6,317 bases of DNA from Erysipelotrichaceae bacterium (GTDB lineage Bacteria; Bacillota_I; Bacilli_A; Erysipelotrichales; Erysipelotrichaceae): NCBI GenBank assembly GCA_900770275.1, contig CAAGJS010000034.1, positions 1 through 6,317 on the forward strand, in the 5' to 3' direction. Made by a program: the position numbers and the translations under genes. Position 1 is the first letter of the stretch; the number at the start of each line of letters is the position of its first letter. Positions 5,813 to 6,317 of this stretch are shown piece after piece. The notes beneath the pieces are model-generated. The model saw nothing but the letters and a program-made list of their open reading frames with translations. It had not been told where the DNA came from and did no database searches.

Positions 5813-6317
5813 TCCCAGCATCTCCGGTAATGAACTCCGCATGCGGAAGGGTCTCGATCCACTTGCAGAAGATGCGCCACTCCGGAAGGCGATGATCCTT
5901 CCGCTGGCGGTAGATCGTCTTCAGCTGACGGTAGTTGGTCGTCATGCGGGCAGTAAGACGGAAGCCGGCCGGATTGGAATACAGAATCTCAAGATACTTT
6001 TCCTCGAGCTGTGGACGCAGAGACGGGTCTGTCTTGGCCTGTTCCTGCAGTTCGTTATAGGCCTTTACCTTTTCCTTCATGATTGCGATGATTCTTGGAT
6101 CGGTGTAGGAAATATAGGCCTGATCGAGATCGAACTTCGTAATCCTGTGCATCGTCGACTGACTCGAAACGAAGTCGAGGAAGTGATAGCGCTCCGCCTC
6201 GACCCATACCTTATTGGAAAATGTCACATCAAACTGAACGATGACACCGTTCAGAAAATTATCATGGCCGCTGCCGACCGGCGACTGGGCAAGCTTCTCC
6301 ATCGTTGGCGTAATCTC
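5799..6317 (-). CDS. Conserved protein of unknown function, 5' end outside the window
   Basis: The frame stays open to the right edge: five codons (EITPT) precede the ATG at 6302, so the gene very probably starts beyond the window and that ATG is internal. 172 codons are visible. The text SPVGSGHDNFLNGVIVQFDVTFSNKVWVEAERYHFLDFVSSQSTMHR, then NYRQLKTIYRQRKDHRLPEWRIFCKWIETLPHAEF, resembles a widespread hypothetical protein of Firmicutes and phages as I remember it. The aromatic, charged SSQSTMHR and QRKDHRLPEW segments loosely recall the FAD-dependent thymidylate synthase ThyX fold, but the ThyX signature RHRxxSxNxxSxR is not present, so no function is assigned. No signal peptide or membrane segment is seen. 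A Glu/Lys-rich helical stretch (MKEKVKAYNELQEQ) lies mid-protein. It overlaps the lipoprotein gene by 14 bases, which suggests co-translation. Confidence 0.7.
   Translation of the reverse strand, partial: EITPTMEKLAQSPVGSGHDNFLNGVIVQFDVTFSNKVWVEAERYHFLDFVSSQSTMHRITKFDLDQAYISYTDPRIIAIMKEKVKAYNELQEQAKTDPSLRPQLEEKYLEILYSNPAGFRLTARMTTNYRQLKTIYRQRKDHRLPEWRIFCKWIETLPHAEFITGDAGNEKK

Overview
The window looks like ordinary chromosomal DNA from a low-to-mid GC Gram-positive bacterium (Bacillota/Firmicutes). The best evidence is the gene order rsmG - noc - soj(parA) - spo0J(parB) on the minus strand, the Bacillus-type cluster usually found near the replication origin, with Noc being a Firmicutes protein. 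An Erysipelotrichia-like or related gut/anaerobic lineage is a guess; nothing seen here fixes the genus.

Right to left on the minus strand (6317 to about 1218) runs one tightly packed set of six genes. They are a 5'-truncated conserved protein of unknown function (5799-6317), a lipoprotein with a GHL10-type glycoside-hydrolase-like domain (4547-5812), the 16S rRNA methyltransferase RsmG, the nucleoid occlusion protein Noc, the segregation ATPase Soj/ParA, and the parS-binding CTPase Spo0J/ParB. Gaps range from a 14-base overlap to 38 bases, so co-transcription is likely. A rho-independent terminator closes the unit at about 1218-1245. Soj and Spo0J act together in origin segregation, Noc couples chromosome position to division-site choice, and RsmG and the lipoprotein are probably only co-transcribed passengers.

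The left 1.2 kb is accessory DNA. A complete type II toxin-antitoxin pair of the DinJ-YafQ type (451-1012, plus strand) faces the parB operon convergently. It lies between two direct copies of the parB 3' end plus terminator (about 223-300 and 1213-1290, roughly 990 bases apart). Left of the outer copy is a decayed fragment of a second DinJ-like antitoxin (about 108-213) with a frameshift and an in-frame stop, fused abruptly to the duplicated terminator. The simplest reading is that this toxin-antitoxin locus was duplicated or reinserted next to parB, and the outer copy then collapsed by deletion.

I found no RNA genes, CRISPR array, complete insertion sequence or full parS site. The most interesting points are the relic antitoxin with the duplicated parB tail, a perfect parS half-site in the antitoxin promoter region, a small cluster of CCCGGG palindromes beside a noc gene, and a perfect DnaA-box inverted repeat at the end of the lipoprotein gene. 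I do not see a clearly new multi-gene system.
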